Counted from the first letter of the stretch, positions 25,357 through 34,563 are shown. The stretch: 64,000 nt of DNA from Palsa-504 sp963753225 (GCA_963753225.1 CAVWBQ010000044.1:62001-126000); one strand, 5' to 3'. Numbers and translations are program-made. Notes: a model not told the origin generated them from the letters alone.

Positions 25357-26961
25357 TCACCCGGCAGGCCTGCCCGCCGGGAGCGAAGCGGGGTTTATCA
25401 CCGGCGAGCAGCATGGCAGGGCGACCGGAATCGCGTGCACCTCAAGCTGCGGCACGAGGTCGGCGGCAGGAGCAGCGGCGGCGGGCGCGGGCGCGGGCGC
25501 GGGTGCGGCGGCCCTGAGTTCTGCAAGCCGCTGCCGGGATGGCAGCAGGACGATCGCGAGGATCACACCGAGACCGAAGATTCCCGCGGATACGGCAAAG
25601 GCCACGGTGTAACCGTGGGTGGCGGCGATCGCCGGCGCCAGCGGCCCCGTGTGGTGCGCGACGAGGTAGCTGGTCGTCGCGGTCAGCGCGATGGTGCTCA
25701 GCAGCGCCGTCCCGATCGATCCGCCGACCTGCTGCATGGTGTTGACAAGCGCGGAGGCTACGCCTGAGTCCTGGCGCTGGACGCCGGCCGTGGCCGTGTT
25801 GATGGCCGGGGCGAAGATCATGCCGAAGCCCAGGCCCAGGATGAGCAGGGCCGGGAGCACGCCACCGGCGTAGCTGGAGGTCACGGTGAGCTGGGCCAGG
25901 TAGGTCATGGCGCCGGCGCCCAGCAGCATGCCGGTGGTGATCAGAACGCGCGGCCCGAGCCGGGGCAAGGTCACGATGCTGGAGACATTGGAGCTGAGCA
26001 GGATGCAGCCGATCATCGGCAGGAAGGCCAGCCCGCTGGTCACGGGGCTGTATCCCTTGACCTCCTGCAGGTAGTAGGTGAGGAACAGGAAGATGCCGAA
26101 GATCGCGATTCCCGACAGGCCGACCGCGACATAGGAGCCACCCCGGGTGCGGTCGAGTATCACGTGCAGCGGCAGCAGCGGGTGACTGCTCCGCCGCTCG
26201 GCGACTACGAACGCGGCTAGCAGCAGCAGGCCGAGGACCAGGGAGCCGATCGTGAGCCCGGCCGTCCAGCCGGCGGTCTCGGCGTGGGAGAAGCCGAAGA
26301 CTATGAGGAAAAGCCCGGCGCAGGCCAGTACAGCCCCGGGCCAGTCCATCCGCGGCCGGCTGGCGGGTCGGCTGCTGCGCATGTACGCCAGGGCGCCGGC
26401 CACGGCGATCGCGGCGAACACCAGATTGATGTAGAGCGTCCAGCGCCAGGACAGGTACTGGGTAAGCACCCCGCCGAGGATCAGGCCCACGCCGCCGCCG
26501 CCGGCGGCGACCGAGCCGAAGACCCCGAAGGCCCGCCCCCGCTCCCGCGGGTCCTGGAAGGTGCTGACCAGGGTGCCCAGAGCGGACGGCGCGAGGATGG
26601 CGCCGAACGCGCCCTGCAGGGCCCGGGCCGCCACCAGCATCTCGAACGAGACGGCGGCACCTCCGATGGCCGAGGAGACGGCGAATCCGGCTAGGCCCGC
26701 GATGAAGACCCGCTTGCGGCTGTAGATGTCGCCGAGCCGGCCGCCGACCAGCAGCAGGCTCCCGAAGGCCAGGGCGTAGGCCGTGACCACCCACTGCCGG
26801 TCGCCGTTCGGGAACCCCAGCGAACGCTGGGCCGACGGCAGCGCGATGTTCACGACCGTGGAATCCAGGACCACCATCAGCTGGGCGATAGCCACCACCA
26901 CCAGGACCAGCCAGCGCCGGTCGACGGGGGCTTCCTGACGGCCCTGGGTGGCAGATGACAT
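25357..26961 (-). CDS. DHA2-family MFS drug exporter
   Basis: A 534-residue transporter with 14 hydrophobic helices. It carries the DHA2/QacA signatures LDSTVVNIALPSAQRSLG in helix 1, GGRLGDIYSRKR in the 2-3 loop, RALQGAFGAILAPSALG, and GGGGVGLILGGVL (motif C, antiporter). It should use the proton gradient to expel hydrophobic drugs. I chose ATG 26961 (MSSATQGRQEAPVD); the frame continues to 27123. The last 50 residues are an Ala/Pro repeat-like tail. It is transcribed away from the monooxygenase gene at 27336. Confidence 0.87.
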   Translation of the reverse strand: MSSATQGRQEAPVDRRWLVLVVVAIAQLMVVLDSTVVNIALPSAQRSLGFPNGDRQWVVTAYALAFGSLLLVGGRLGDIYSRKRVFIAGLAGFAVSSAIGGAAVSFEMLVAARALQGAFGAILAPSALGTLVSTFQDPRERGRAFGVFGSVAAGGGGVGLILGGVLTQYLSWRWTLYINLVFAAIAVAGALAYMRSSRPASRPRMDWPGAVLACAGLFLIVFGFSHAETAGWTAGLTIGSLVLGLLLLAAFVVAERRSSHPLLPLHVILDRTRGGSYVAVGLSGIAIFGIFLFLTYYLQEVKGYSPVTSGLAFLPMIGCILLSSNVSSIVTLPRLGPRVLITTGMLLGAGAMTYLAQLTVTSSYAGGVLPALLILGLGFGMIFAPAINTATAGVQRQDSGVASALVNTMQQVGGSIGTALLSTIALTATTSYLVAHHTGPLAPAIAATHGYTVAFAVSAGIFGLGVILAIVLLPSRQRLAELRAAAPAPAPAPAAAAPAADLVPQLEVHAIPVALPCCSPVINPASLPAGRPAG

Positions 26962-27335
26962 GAGATCTATGCCCCTTCGCCTGGAGCGCACTGCACGGAT
27001 CGCTACCGGGGTCCTGAGTAACGATTGCCCAGTAAAGCCGCTTGGGGATCGCGGACTCAATGCTGCTATCTCCGAGCCACGATAGGCATACCGGAAACGC
27101 CACGTCCAGCTGAGCCGGGCCATGCATGCCGGCTACCCGCGGCCCGGATCGTCGGCGAGCGTCAGCATCTTGCGGCCGGGCCTGGTCTTCATGGCCAACA
27201 TGAAGCCTAGGGCACGACCACGAGGGGCACAGGTGAGCCACTCGGCGTCAACCTCGACCCACTCCCGAACCGCCGGGCGAACGGGCGCGGCGTTAGCTTG
27301 GATCTGGGTGCGGGCCGTTCGGAGAGGGGAAGGAC
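26962..27335. other. Divergent intergenic region
   Basis: 374 bases between the divergent exporter and monooxygenase genes must hold both promoters. I see no clear operator palindrome or hairpin. Confidence 0.4.
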
Positions 27336-28469
27336 GTGGCGCTGCGGGCGGTGGTTGTCGGCGGCGGGATCGGCGGAATTGCGGCGGCGGTTGCGCTGGC
27401 GCGGGCCGGGACCGATGTCCGGGTGTATGAGCAGGCGCGGCAGCTGGCCGAGGTCGGCGCGGGCGTGTCGCTGGCGCCGAACGGCCTGCGGATGCTGGAG
27501 CGGCTCGGGGTTGGCGAGGGGATCAGGCGGATGGGCGCCCGGTACGTGTCGGCTCAGCTCCGGTTCTCCGACGGGCGCGCCGTGCGGCACGAGCCTTATC
27601 AGTTCACCCTGCCAGGACGGAATGTCGGGATCCACCGGGCTGACCTGCTTGCCCTGCTGGCCGGGCAACTGCCACCCGGCACGGTGCGGACCGGGCGCCG
27701 GTGCACGGGTTTCAGCCAGGATGCCGGCAGCGCGACGGCCGTTTTCGCGGACGGGACCGCAGCGACGGCAGACGTGGTGATCGGGGCCGACGGCATCCAC
27801 TCCGTGATGCAGGGGTTCGTGGTAGCTCCGGCGAAGCCCGTGTTCTCCGGCGTGGTGGCCTATCGCGGTCTGGTACCGCGCCTGGATGAGTACCCGGCCG
27901 CCGCGATGCAGATGTGGGTGGGAGAGAGCAGGCACTTCCTGGTGTTCCCGGTGCGTGCCGGGCAGCTGCTGAACTACGTGGGATTCGTCCCGTCGGATAC
28001 CTCGGTCCGTGAGTCGTGGTCGGCCCCCGGCGACCCGGCGGCGCTAGCCGCGCACTTCGCGGGCTGGGACCCGGCTATCGGGAAGGTCATCGCCGCGATA
28101 AGCGGGCCAGGCGGCAGCGGGTTCCAGTGGGGCATGTACGACCGTACGCCACTGCCCAGATGGAGCAGCGGGCGGCTGACGCTGCTGGGCGATGCGGCGC
28201 ACCCGATGCTGCCGCACCTGGGCCAGGGCGTCAACCAGGCCCTGGAGGACGCCGTGACGCTGGCCACGCTGCTGGGAGCCAGCACGAGCCCGGCCGGCGT
28301 GCCGCGGGCGCTGGCCGCATACGAGGGGCTGCGGCGGGACCGGACGGCGCGCGTCCAGCTGGGCTCACGGCGGCAAGGCGCCGGCTGGGACAGCTCCGGT
28401 AGCCAGCTGATCGACCGCCGGTGGATATACGAATACGACGCGTGGGCCGAAGCCATTGCGCTCACCTGA
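27336..28469 (+). CDS. FAD-dependent monooxygenase (salicylate-hydroxylase-like)
   Basis: A 377-residue class A flavoprotein hydroxylase. It has the Rossmann GGGIGGIAAA loop (about 9-18), GAGVSLAPNGLRMLERLG, the DG-type motif ADVVIGADGIHS and GDAAHPMLPHLGQG for FAD ribityl binding. It uses NAD(P)H and O2 to hydroxylate an aromatic substrate that is unknown here. GTG 27336 is preceded by AGGGGAAGGA. An exporter is divergently placed, so detoxification of an aromatic compound is possible but speculative. Confidence 0.88.
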   Translation: MALRAVVVGGGIGGIAAAVALARAGTDVRVYEQARQLAEVGAGVSLAPNGLRMLERLGVGEGIRRMGARYVSAQLRFSDGRAVRHEPYQFTLPGRNVGIHRADLLALLAGQLPPGTVRTGRRCTGFSQDAGSATAVFADGTAATADVVIGADGIHSVMQGFVVAPAKPVFSGVVAYRGLVPRLDEYPAAAMQMWVGESRHFLVFPVRAGQLLNYVGFVPSDTSVRESWSAPGDPAALAAHFAGWDPAIGKVIAAISGPGGSGFQWGMYDRTPLPRWSSGRLTLLGDAAHPMLPHLGQGVNQALEDAVTLATLLGASTSPAGVPRALAAYEGLRRDRTARVQLGSRRQGAGWDSSGSQLIDRRWIYEYDAWAEAIALT

Positions 28470-28728
28470 GGACGGAGCCCGCTGCAGCCGGCTGGAAAAG
28501 GGCCCACCGGAGACGCGCCGGGCAGTACGGCATCCGGGATACCGCGACATGGCTCACCTCAGCGGGACATCCGGGCGCTATGAACCCGTCCCGCCAACAT
28601 TAAGCACGCCTGCAGATCCGGCCCGCGATGGCTCACATCGGATCGGACAGGACACCACTCCCGCGAGACTGCAGGTGCGGCTAGGTCATGTCACGGTGCC
28701 GGTCGGTGTCTCGCGCCGTACTCGGCGC

Positions 28729-29034
28729 TTAGCTAGTCCCAGCAGCCCGCCTGGTGGCCTTGATGATCGGCTCCGGGTCGATGCTCTCGATGATGGCGCC
28801 GATGTCCAGCGGGCTGTCCCACTCGCAGTCCTGCTCGTCGTGGGGGCCGAAGAAGTAGTGCCCCGCCAGCGTGACGCCGTCGGGCAGCGCTTCGCAGACC
28901 GCCTGGCGGAACGCGGCGCTCGCGGCGTACAGGTCGCAGCCGGCCGGGTCGCCGCCGAGGGCGTCCTCGACATACGACTCGGGCGTGCGACCGGACGCGA
29001 ATGCGGACCAGGGGCCGTAGTTGGCGATGAGCAT
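28729..29034 (-). CDS. Conserved small hypothetical protein
   Basis: A 101-residue acidic protein starting MLIANYGPWSAFASGRTPES. It has YAASAAFRQAVCEALPDGVT, LAGHYFFGPHDEQDCEWDSP and IGAIIESIDPEPII. ATG 29034 has a GAGAGGAA site; the open frame runs further upstream but is not protein-like. I do not recognise a characterised family. No membrane segment. Confidence 0.6.
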   Translation of the reverse strand: MLIANYGPWSAFASGRTPESYVEDALGGDPAGCDLYAASAAFRQAVCEALPDGVTLAGHYFFGPHDEQDCEWDSPLDIGAIIESIDPEPIIKATRRAAGTS

Positions 29035-29209
29035 GGGGCGTGTTCCTCTCGTTTGCCGGAGCGGCCTGACCGGTAGCTTCAGGCGCAAACCAGCGGTTAG
29101 CGGGGGTGGTGCGGTAAGGCGGGGATGGTCTCTACTGCCGGAGTGTCTTGGTTAAACTGCGGCTGGCATGGTCTGCCCAGTTGGGTGATCCCCATCTCGG
29201 TGGCCGGTC

Positions 29210-29365
29210 GTGAAGGGAAAGAACGCCGATGGCGACCCGGATGTGTTCTCCGAGGAGGAGCTGGCGCAGCTGCGGTGCTCCGCAAGCCGGGCGCGGCAAA
29301 CTGATCGGGTATTCACGCTTGCCGCGGCCGATGAGGTATTCGTACTGAAGTCGGGTGAGCGATAG
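29210..29365 (+). pseudogene. N-terminal relic of a Tn3-family transposase (DUF4158)
   Basis: The plus frame from GTG 29210 reads VKGKNADGDPDVFSEEELAQ, then LRCSASRARQTDRVFTLAAA and DEVFVLKSGER, and stops. This resembles the first 50 residues of Tn3-type transposases (F-T/S-EEELAR-L-R-x...RYFTL-x-AADE). The remaining roughly 900 residues are absent. A GGGGTGGTGCGGTAAG sequence 100 bases upstream could be a decayed Tn3 end but is too diverged to claim. Confidence 0.4.
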
Positions 29366-29789
29366 TCCCCGGGTTCGTGAGCTTGCCGGCGACTGTCCGG
29401 TTGTACCAGGACTTGTGAGGTTAGCCTGCTGCCGGGCCGGTCAGCCGTGCCGGGCCGGCAGCACCCTGCGCCAGGAGGCCAGCGCCGCGACGGGCGGGGC
29501 CGCCACACTGAGCACGGTGGCGGCTGTCACTGCGGCCACCGCCGTCTTGGTAGCGATGCAGGCGCCGGGCGAAGCGCTCAAGGGGGCAGCTGCGGGAAAG
29601 CAGTGAACTCGGTCATGACTGGTCCTTTCACTGGTGCGCGATGGCGGCCGGGGTCCAGGGCGGTCCGGGCGCGCCGGGAAAGGGCAAACAGGCTTCCGAC
29701 TCTACGAACGCAGACACGCTGCCGTCAAGCGTCGTAACGGCCTGTAGTGAACAACGTGGTCTCCGGGCTGTGCCGGTACCCGGGTTCCG
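29366..29789. other. Gene-free stretch of about 420 bases
   Basis: An Ala-rich plus frame (29355-29606) lacks a proper start and family resemblance. I see nothing else that I can support. It probably contains decayed transposon sequence following the Tn3-like relic. Confidence 0.35.
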
Positions 29790-31073
29790 CTATTGATGTA
29801 GTGCGATAGTCGATGGATCCTGGTCTTGACGTGCGGAAATACGACGCGCCCCCTTGGGTATCGGCGTGTATCTAGGGTCATCCCACCCGCTCAGCAGCTC
29901 ACTTGATTTCCCGTTCCCTGATGCGCCATCAGGATTTCGGGTTGCGGTGCTGGTGGTTGCGTTTGTGATGCCCGCTGGCCGGGAGAGTTCGCGGACCTGG
30001 GCCAGGATCGGCGTCCAGTACTCGGCTTGCGACTGGCGGCCGATGAACAGGCCGATATGGCCGCCCGGTGCGAGGTACCAGCGGACCAGCGAAGAGCCGA
30101 CCGCGTGCTGCATGTTGCGGACCTGCTGCCACGGCGTGATGTCGTCCTGTTCGCCGCCGAGCAGGAACACCGGGCAGGTGATGCTGCGCAGGTTCACCGT
30201 CTGGCCCGCGACCTGCAGTTCGCCGGTGAACATCTCGTTGTTGACGAACAGGTGCTCCACCGCCCACAGGTACAGCTTGCCCGGCAGGTTGACCGGGTGG
30301 AGGTACCAGTCGTAGAAGTCATTGAAGTGGTCGAGGTACTCGCGGTCGTGCACATGGGTGTAGACCTTGAGGTGCTCGGCCACGTGGGTGACCGGGTGCA
30401 TCGCGATGAACCCCATGACGAGGTTGATGCCGGGCACGATGCCGCCGTTGGCCTTGACCATGGCCTTGTACAGCGCTATGTTGCCGCGCGGGATCATGAT
30501 GGGCATCAGCTTCTTGGCCGGGCCGTTCCCGGCGCTGGTGTCGATCGGCGCGCCGGCCACGATGAGCGTGTTGACCCGCCCGGGGTGCATGGCCGTCCAT
30601 AGCGTGGCTTCCCAGCCGCCCTGGCAGTTGCCGACGATGTTGACCGTGCCCCCGGGCCCGGCGATGAGGTCCACCGCGCGGGTGATGAAGTCCAGGCGGT
30701 CGGTCTCGGTGGTGTCCTTGGCGGCCTTGGTGCAGCTCAGCCAGTCGAATGAGTAGATCCTGGTCATGCCCTGCTTGATGCAGAGCTGGATCTGGCTCTG
30801 GCCCTTTTTGTCGATGATGCACGAGGCGTGCCCGGCCAGCGGCGGGAACACCAGCGTGGGAACGACGTCATCGTCGCCGGTGCTGAAGTCACGCAGCAGC
30901 GCGAACGGCGAGGTGAGCACGACCTCATTGCGGCTGTGCCACGTCGGGGGCTTGCGGTTGGTGGTGTGGTGGGCCCACAGCGCCGTGTCCACCGGCACCG
31001 CTACGGCCTTGGCCATGACACGCGCACTCAGCGTGCTCGCGCCGAACGCTGCATGGGTCAGCTGCCTGAACAT
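29790..31073 (-). CDS. PHA-synthase/DUF3141-like alpha/beta hydrolase
   Basis: A 427-residue protein of the PhaC-type alpha/beta fold. The nucleophile elbow is VGNCQGGWEA with Cys150, as in PHA synthases (GxCxGG) rather than Ser. An acid lies in GGEQDDITPW (Asp310/311) and a His in APGGHIGLF (339). The N-terminal helix region (about 1-60) is short, so it is nearer class III or DUF3141-like proteins than class I PhaC (about 590). No phaB, phaP or phaE gene is adjacent. It could make or remodel polyesters, or act as an acyltransferase. Start ATG 31073. Confidence 0.72.
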   Translation of the reverse strand: MFRQLTHAAFGASTLSARVMAKAVAVPVDTALWAHHTTNRKPPTWHSRNEVVLTSPFALLRDFSTGDDDVVPTLVFPPLAGHASCIIDKKGQSQIQLCIKQGMTRIYSFDWLSCTKAAKDTTETDRLDFITRAVDLIAGPGGTVNIVGNCQGGWEATLWTAMHPGRVNTLIVAGAPIDTSAGNGPAKKLMPIMIPRGNIALYKAMVKANGGIVPGINLVMGFIAMHPVTHVAEHLKVYTHVHDREYLDHFNDFYDWYLHPVNLPGKLYLWAVEHLFVNNEMFTGELQVAGQTVNLRSITCPVFLLGGEQDDITPWQQVRNMQHAVGSSLVRWYLAPGGHIGLFIGRQSQAEYWTPILAQVRELSRPAGITNATTSTATRNPDGASGNGKSSELLSGWDDPRYTPIPKGARRISARQDQDPSTIALHQ

Positions 31074-31387
31074 CTACATTCCATCTCCGAATCATTGATA
31101 ACCCACTGGCTAATGCTTCCTCATCTGCCATCCACAGGGGGCAACTGCCAAGACCTGCGGATCAAGATCGTTCAGGCGGTTTCCGGCTGGGTTTCCCCGC
31201 CGGATCGTTCCCCGTGTTCGCCGTTGCTGAAGGTCGCTCCGGCGCGGACCAGGGCGGCGAGGCGGGGCGCGTTCACCGCGCGCCGGCGATCTCGTGCTGA
31301 CCCGGTGAGCTTGACCGCCACGGCCAGCCCGGCCGCCCGCGAACAGCGCAGCCGGGCGCTCCACCCGCTCCACGAAACCGGCCCGGG

Positions 31388-31528
31388 TCACGTAACGCCT
31401 CCGCCGTGCTGGATGCCGGGCGCGTGCTGGTGCTGGAGCCGTCGGCTGGACCGGAAATGCAGGATCGGGTCGCCCGTTCCGCTCTGATCCCACCAGGTCC
31501 GGACGTCAGGACGGCGGGCGAACGGCAC
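31388..31528 (-). pseudogene. 5' relic of an alpha/beta hydrolase gene divergent from a TetR gene
   Basis: GTG 31528, with AAGGGAA upstream, begins VPFARRPDVRTWWDQSGTGD, then PILHFRSS. This is the usual start of alpha/beta hydrolases (PDVRTWWD, then GSGDPVLLIQG). Sequence then becomes non-family and stops at 31388. It faces away from the truncated TetR gene at 31688, with palindromic sites between them, which is the usual layout of a TetR-controlled hydrolase. The catalytic parts are gone. Confidence 0.45.
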
Positions 31529-31567
31529 GGCTTCCCTTTCATGCTGGTAAGCAATAATCACATACTA

Positions 31568-31577
31568 ACCGATCGGT
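31568..31577. promoter_or_regulatory. TetR-type operator candidate 1
   Basis: ACCGATCGGT is a perfect 10-bp palindrome inside ACTAACCGATCGGTCGGTAG, between the dead hydrolase start (31528) and the TetR start (31688). AACCGATCGGT-type sequences are common TetR operators. Confidence 0.55.
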
Positions 31578-31654
31578 CGGTAGGAAGCGACCGTAGAACT
31601 GCCTTGGCGTACAGTCAAGTTACTCGCGCAATGCGGCGGGCGAGCGTGAGCCTG

Positions 31655-31666
31655 CCGATCAATCGG
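31655..31666. promoter_or_regulatory. TetR-type operator candidate 2
   Basis: CCGATCAATCGG, two CCGAT half-sites around CA, lies 22 bases before the GTG of the truncated TetR gene. It shares half-sites with candidate 1, 87 bases away, which suggests autoregulation. Confidence 0.45.
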
Positions 31667-31687
31667 TTGGAAAAAACGGAGCTTCCT

Positions 31688-31969
31688 GTGAGTGAACCAC
31701 CTCGGATGCGCAGAGTCCGTTCCGGCGTGCCGGCCCTGCCGCCGCGGCCTGCCGCGGACGGCACGCGGGGCCGGATCCTGCTCGCCGGGCTGGGGCTGTT
31801 CGCCGAGCACGGGTTCCACGGCACCTCGATCCGTGACATCGCCGCCGAGGCAGCCGTTCAGTCCGCCTCGCTGTACGCCCACTTCCGGTCGAAAGAAGCA
31901 ATCCTCGCCGAGCTGGCGGACGCGTACGCCGCACTGGCCCTGCGCATGGCCGGAGCCAGGCAGCAGTGA
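31688..31969 (+). CDS. Truncated TetR-family regulator (DNA-binding domain only)
   Basis: A 93-residue protein containing a complete TetR helix-turn-helix domain: RGRILLAGLGLFAEHGFHGT, SIRDIAAEAAVQSASLYAHF and RSKEAILAEL. It stops after GARQQ, whereas the family averages about 200 residues. The ligand-binding and dimerisation domain is missing, so inducer response is lost; stable dimer binding to the operators upstream is doubtful. GTG 31688 has CGGAG 7 bases upstream. Probably a degenerate locus together with the hydrolase relic. Confidence 0.7.
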   Translation: MSEPPRMRRVRSGVPALPPRPAADGTRGRILLAGLGLFAEHGFHGTSIRDIAAEAAVQSASLYAHFRSKEAILAELADAYAALALRMAGARQQ

Positions 31970-32057
31970 CCCGCGCGGCGTGGCCAGGCCCCGGTAACGT
32001 TCACTGCCAAGGTGCTCCTCGACCTGGGCCGCCGACCTACGTGATGAAAAGCCAGGG

Positions 32058-32804
32058 CTAGGGAGCCGTCGGCGTGGCTTGTGTAAGCAGTCCGTCGACG
32101 AAGGCGCGGAGTCCCTGGGGGTAGGTATCTCGCGAGGCCAGCGCGGGCCATTGGTTGCCGAGGGCGGCCAGGCGCGGCAGGCGGGATGCGTCGAAGTTGC
32201 TGAAGTCGATGTCGCGCCAGGGTCGCTCGTCGTCGGTCCCCCGGCGGGCGGAGTGCGCGCGGACGAGGATCTCGCCGACGGTGTAGTACCAGATGCCGCG
32301 GAAGGCGTCGACGGCCTGTACGGGTGTGCACCCGTAGTCGATGGCTCCGGCCACGATGGTTTCGACCATCCACAGGGCAGGTTCGCCGAGGAGGCCGACG
32401 AAACCGTCGACTGTGAGGATCTCAGCGGCCCAGGGCCAGGCTGCGAGGGCGTCGTGCATCGCGGCGGCGGCAGCGATGATCCGGTCCCGTGGCTTGCTGG
32501 GCAGGTCGGGGCGCGGGATCTGCTCCACGTATTCATTGAGCAGAAGGAGCAGCAGGTCCTCCTTGTCTCGTACGTGGTGGTACAGGGTCGTCGCCCCCAT
32601 GCCGATCTCCGCGGCCAGCCGGCGAATGGTCAGTTTCTCCCAGCCGTCCCGATCGATGAGCTGGCGGGCCGCAGCCAGGATCTGCGCACGTGAGGTCACC
32701 GGCGGCCGGCCGGTGCGGCCGCGCGGTGGGCTGGGTCGGGACACCGTCCCATCATGCTGTCCCGTCAGCCGCTTCGGCAAAACCGGGGTGGCTGTGGCCT
32801 CCAT
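32058..32804 (-). CDS. TetR-family repressor (TetR_C_1 type) beside an exporter
   Basis: A 248-residue regulator. The N-terminal 40 residues are basic and Pro-rich. The helix-turn-helix follows (SRAQILAAARQLIDRDGWEK, LTIRRLAAEIGMGATTLYHH, VRDKEDLL). The C-terminal part (VEQIPRPDLPSKPRDRIIAA onward) fits the tetracycline-repressor-like domain. I chose ATG 32804; the frame is open to 33035. It is divergent from the MFS exporter at 32941, with a 46-bp palindrome between them, the classic arrangement for drug-inducible efflux. Confidence 0.85.
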   Translation of the reverse strand: MEATATPVLPKRLTGQHDGTVSRPSPPRGRTGRPPVTSRAQILAAARQLIDRDGWEKLTIRRLAAEIGMGATTLYHHVRDKEDLLLLLLNEYVEQIPRPDLPSKPRDRIIAAAAAMHDALAAWPWAAEILTVDGFVGLLGEPALWMVETIVAGAIDYGCTPVQAVDAFRGIWYYTVGEILVRAHSARRGTDDERPWRDIDFSNFDASRLPRLAALGNQWPALASRDTYPQGLRAFVDGLLTQATPTAP

Positions 32805-32818
32805 GTTTGCCAGCGGCT

Positions 32819-32864
32819 GGTCTCTATAGACTTTCGGAACATGTTCCGAAAGTCTATAGAGACC
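32819..32864. promoter_or_regulatory. 46-bp perfect palindrome, probable operator of the TetR/exporter pair
   Basis: The left arm GGTCTCTATAGACTTTCGGA (32819-32838, then AC) is mirrored exactly by 32843-32864 around a central AT, giving 23 complementary pairs without mismatch. It starts 15 bases upstream of the TetR ATG and ends 76 bases before the exporter GTG. TATAGA hexamers in both arms could be -10 boxes for the two divergent genes, so repressor binding would block both. The length is unusual for a TetR site. Confidence 0.8.
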
Positions 32865-32940
32865 TTCGCCATCATCCTTCGCCGGAACCCGGCACGAGCG
32901 GATTCGCGGCAACGAGAACAGCGCAGAGGAGTGAGTTGCG

Positions 32941-34509
32941 GTGACAAGTAAGGATTCAGCATGCGCAAGATCGGCCATCGAGCCGGGTGCCCGGCCTGGT
33001 CTCACCCTCGCCGCGGTGGCCGTCGTGCAGTTCATGGTGTCGCTGGACCTGTCGGTGGTGAACGTCGGACTCCCGCGGATCGCTGGCGGCCTGGGCTTCA
33101 GCGCAGCGGGCGTGACCTGGGTGATCTACGCCTACGCCCTCACCTTCGGCGGGCTGCTCCTGCTGGGTGGCAAGGCCGCCGACCGGTACGGCCGCAAGCG
33201 GGTCCTGCTGCTCGGGCTCGGCCTGTTCGGCCTCGCCTCTCTCGCGGGCGGCCTCGCCCAGGAACCCGGCTATCTTGTCGCCGCCCGCGCAGCGCAGGGC
33301 ATCGGGGCCGCCGCCCTGGCACCTGCCGCACTGGCCCTGCTGACCGCGACGTTCCCCGTGGGCCGGGCCCGCGTCCGGGCCTTCGGAGTCTGGAGTGCGA
33401 TGAACGCCGCCGGCGGTGCCTTCGGCGTCCTGATCGGCGGCCTGCTCACCGAGTACGCCAGCTGGCGCTGGGTGATGTTCGTGAACGTGCCGATGGCCGC
33501 GTCCGCGCTGGCCCTGGCCTGGCGGGGTGTCCCCGCCGGCCCGCCCCCGGTTCGCAGCGGCCGCCCGGATGTCCTCGGTGCCGCCCTGGCCACAGCGGGC
33601 ATGACCCTGCTGGTGTTCGGCGTCGTCCGCACCGACCAGTATTCGTGGACCTCGCCGGTTACCGTGACGACCCTGGCGGTCGCCGCCGCGCTGCTGGCCG
33701 CATTCATCTATGCCGAGCGGGCAACCGCCCGCGAACCGCTGATCCGGCTCGGCCTGCTGGCCAACCGCTCGGTCGCCGGCGCGAACGCCTACAACCTCCT
33801 GGTCGGTGCGGCCATGGCCTCGGCCTTCTACTTCGTGTCCTTCTACCTCCAACGAGTGCTCAGGACCGGGCCGGCGCTGACCGGGATCATGTTCCTGCCG
33901 TTCGCCCTCGGCGTGATCGCCGGTTCCGTGCTCGCCGTCAAACTCGGCTACCGCCTCGCTCCCCGCACCCTTCTGGTCATCGGCGGGCTGCTGACCGCGG
34001 CCGGGTTCGCCTGGTTCGGCCTGATCAGCCCTTACGGCGCATTCACCACCGACGTCCTGGGACCCTCGATCGTCGCCAGTGTCGGGTTCGGGCTCTGCCT
34101 GGGACCGGTCGTCTCCACCGCTACCGCCGGGGTCGCGCCCCACGAGACCGGCACCGCCTCAGGCCTGCTCAACAGCTCACGCCAGATCGGTGCCGCGGTC
34201 GGGCTCGCAGCCCTCGCCACCGTCGCGCAGCACCGCGCCGGCCAGACCGCCACGCCCGAGGCCCTCAACGACGGATACGCGTTCGGCCTGACGCTTAGTG
34301 CCGCGCTCCAGGTCGCCGCCGTCCTCATCGCTGTCACCGTCCTGCGCCGGACCAGCCCACCATCACGGGCCGGGCAGACCGATGACCGCGATCTGGTCCC
34401 CGCCGGGATTGACCAGCAAGCCCGCATCACTATCACCCGGCCGCGCCCGGTCTCAGCAGGCGCGGTTGACCTGAACGGAGCGCAGTCCGATGACCACGAC
34501 ACATCATGA
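32941..34509 (+). CDS. DHA2-family MFS exporter controlled by the adjacent TetR
   Basis: A 522-residue transporter with about 14 hydrophobic helices. Signatures include LDLSVVNVGLPRIAGGLG, GGKAADRYGRKR, RAAQGIGAAALAPAALALL and GGAFGVLIGGLL. The C-terminal 60 residues are hydrophilic. GTG 32941 has GAGGAG 10 bases upstream. The arrangement with the divergent TetR gene and shared palindrome predicts substrate-induced expression. Substrate unknown. Confidence 0.87.
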   Translation: MTSKDSACARSAIEPGARPGLTLAAVAVVQFMVSLDLSVVNVGLPRIAGGLGFSAAGVTWVIYAYALTFGGLLLLGGKAADRYGRKRVLLLGLGLFGLASLAGGLAQEPGYLVAARAAQGIGAAALAPAALALLTATFPVGRARVRAFGVWSAMNAAGGAFGVLIGGLLTEYASWRWVMFVNVPMAASALALAWRGVPAGPPPVRSGRPDVLGAALATAGMTLLVFGVVRTDQYSWTSPVTVTTLAVAAALLAAFIYAERATAREPLIRLGLLANRSVAGANAYNLLVGAAMASAFYFVSFYLQRVLRTGPALTGIMFLPFALGVIAGSVLAVKLGYRLAPRTLLVIGGLLTAAGFAWFGLISPYGAFTTDVLGPSIVASVGFGLCLGPVVSTATAGVAPHETGTASGLLNSSRQIGAAVGLAALATVAQHRAGQTATPEALNDGYAFGLTLSAALQVAAVLIAVTVLRRTSPPSRAGQTDDRDLVPAGIDQQARITITRPRPVSAGAVDLNGAQSDDHDTS

Positions 34510-34563
34510 GCGATCGGCTCGTCTATCAGCCACGTCTGCGACGCGCCGCCAGGGCGCGCGCCA

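Noticed and set aside
25442..27241. 599-codon minus frame overlapping the exporter
   Set aside because: Alternate frame of the MFS gene, rich in Arg, His and Pro; the true frame has DHA2 motifs.
29097..29140. GGGGTGGTGCGGTAAG as a Tn3 terminal inverted repeat
   Set aside because: Only the GGGG start and TAAG end fit, and no partner end was found.
32956..34143. 395-codon minus frame opposite the second exporter
   Set aside because: Gln/Gly/Asp-rich antisense shadow of the MFS gene.
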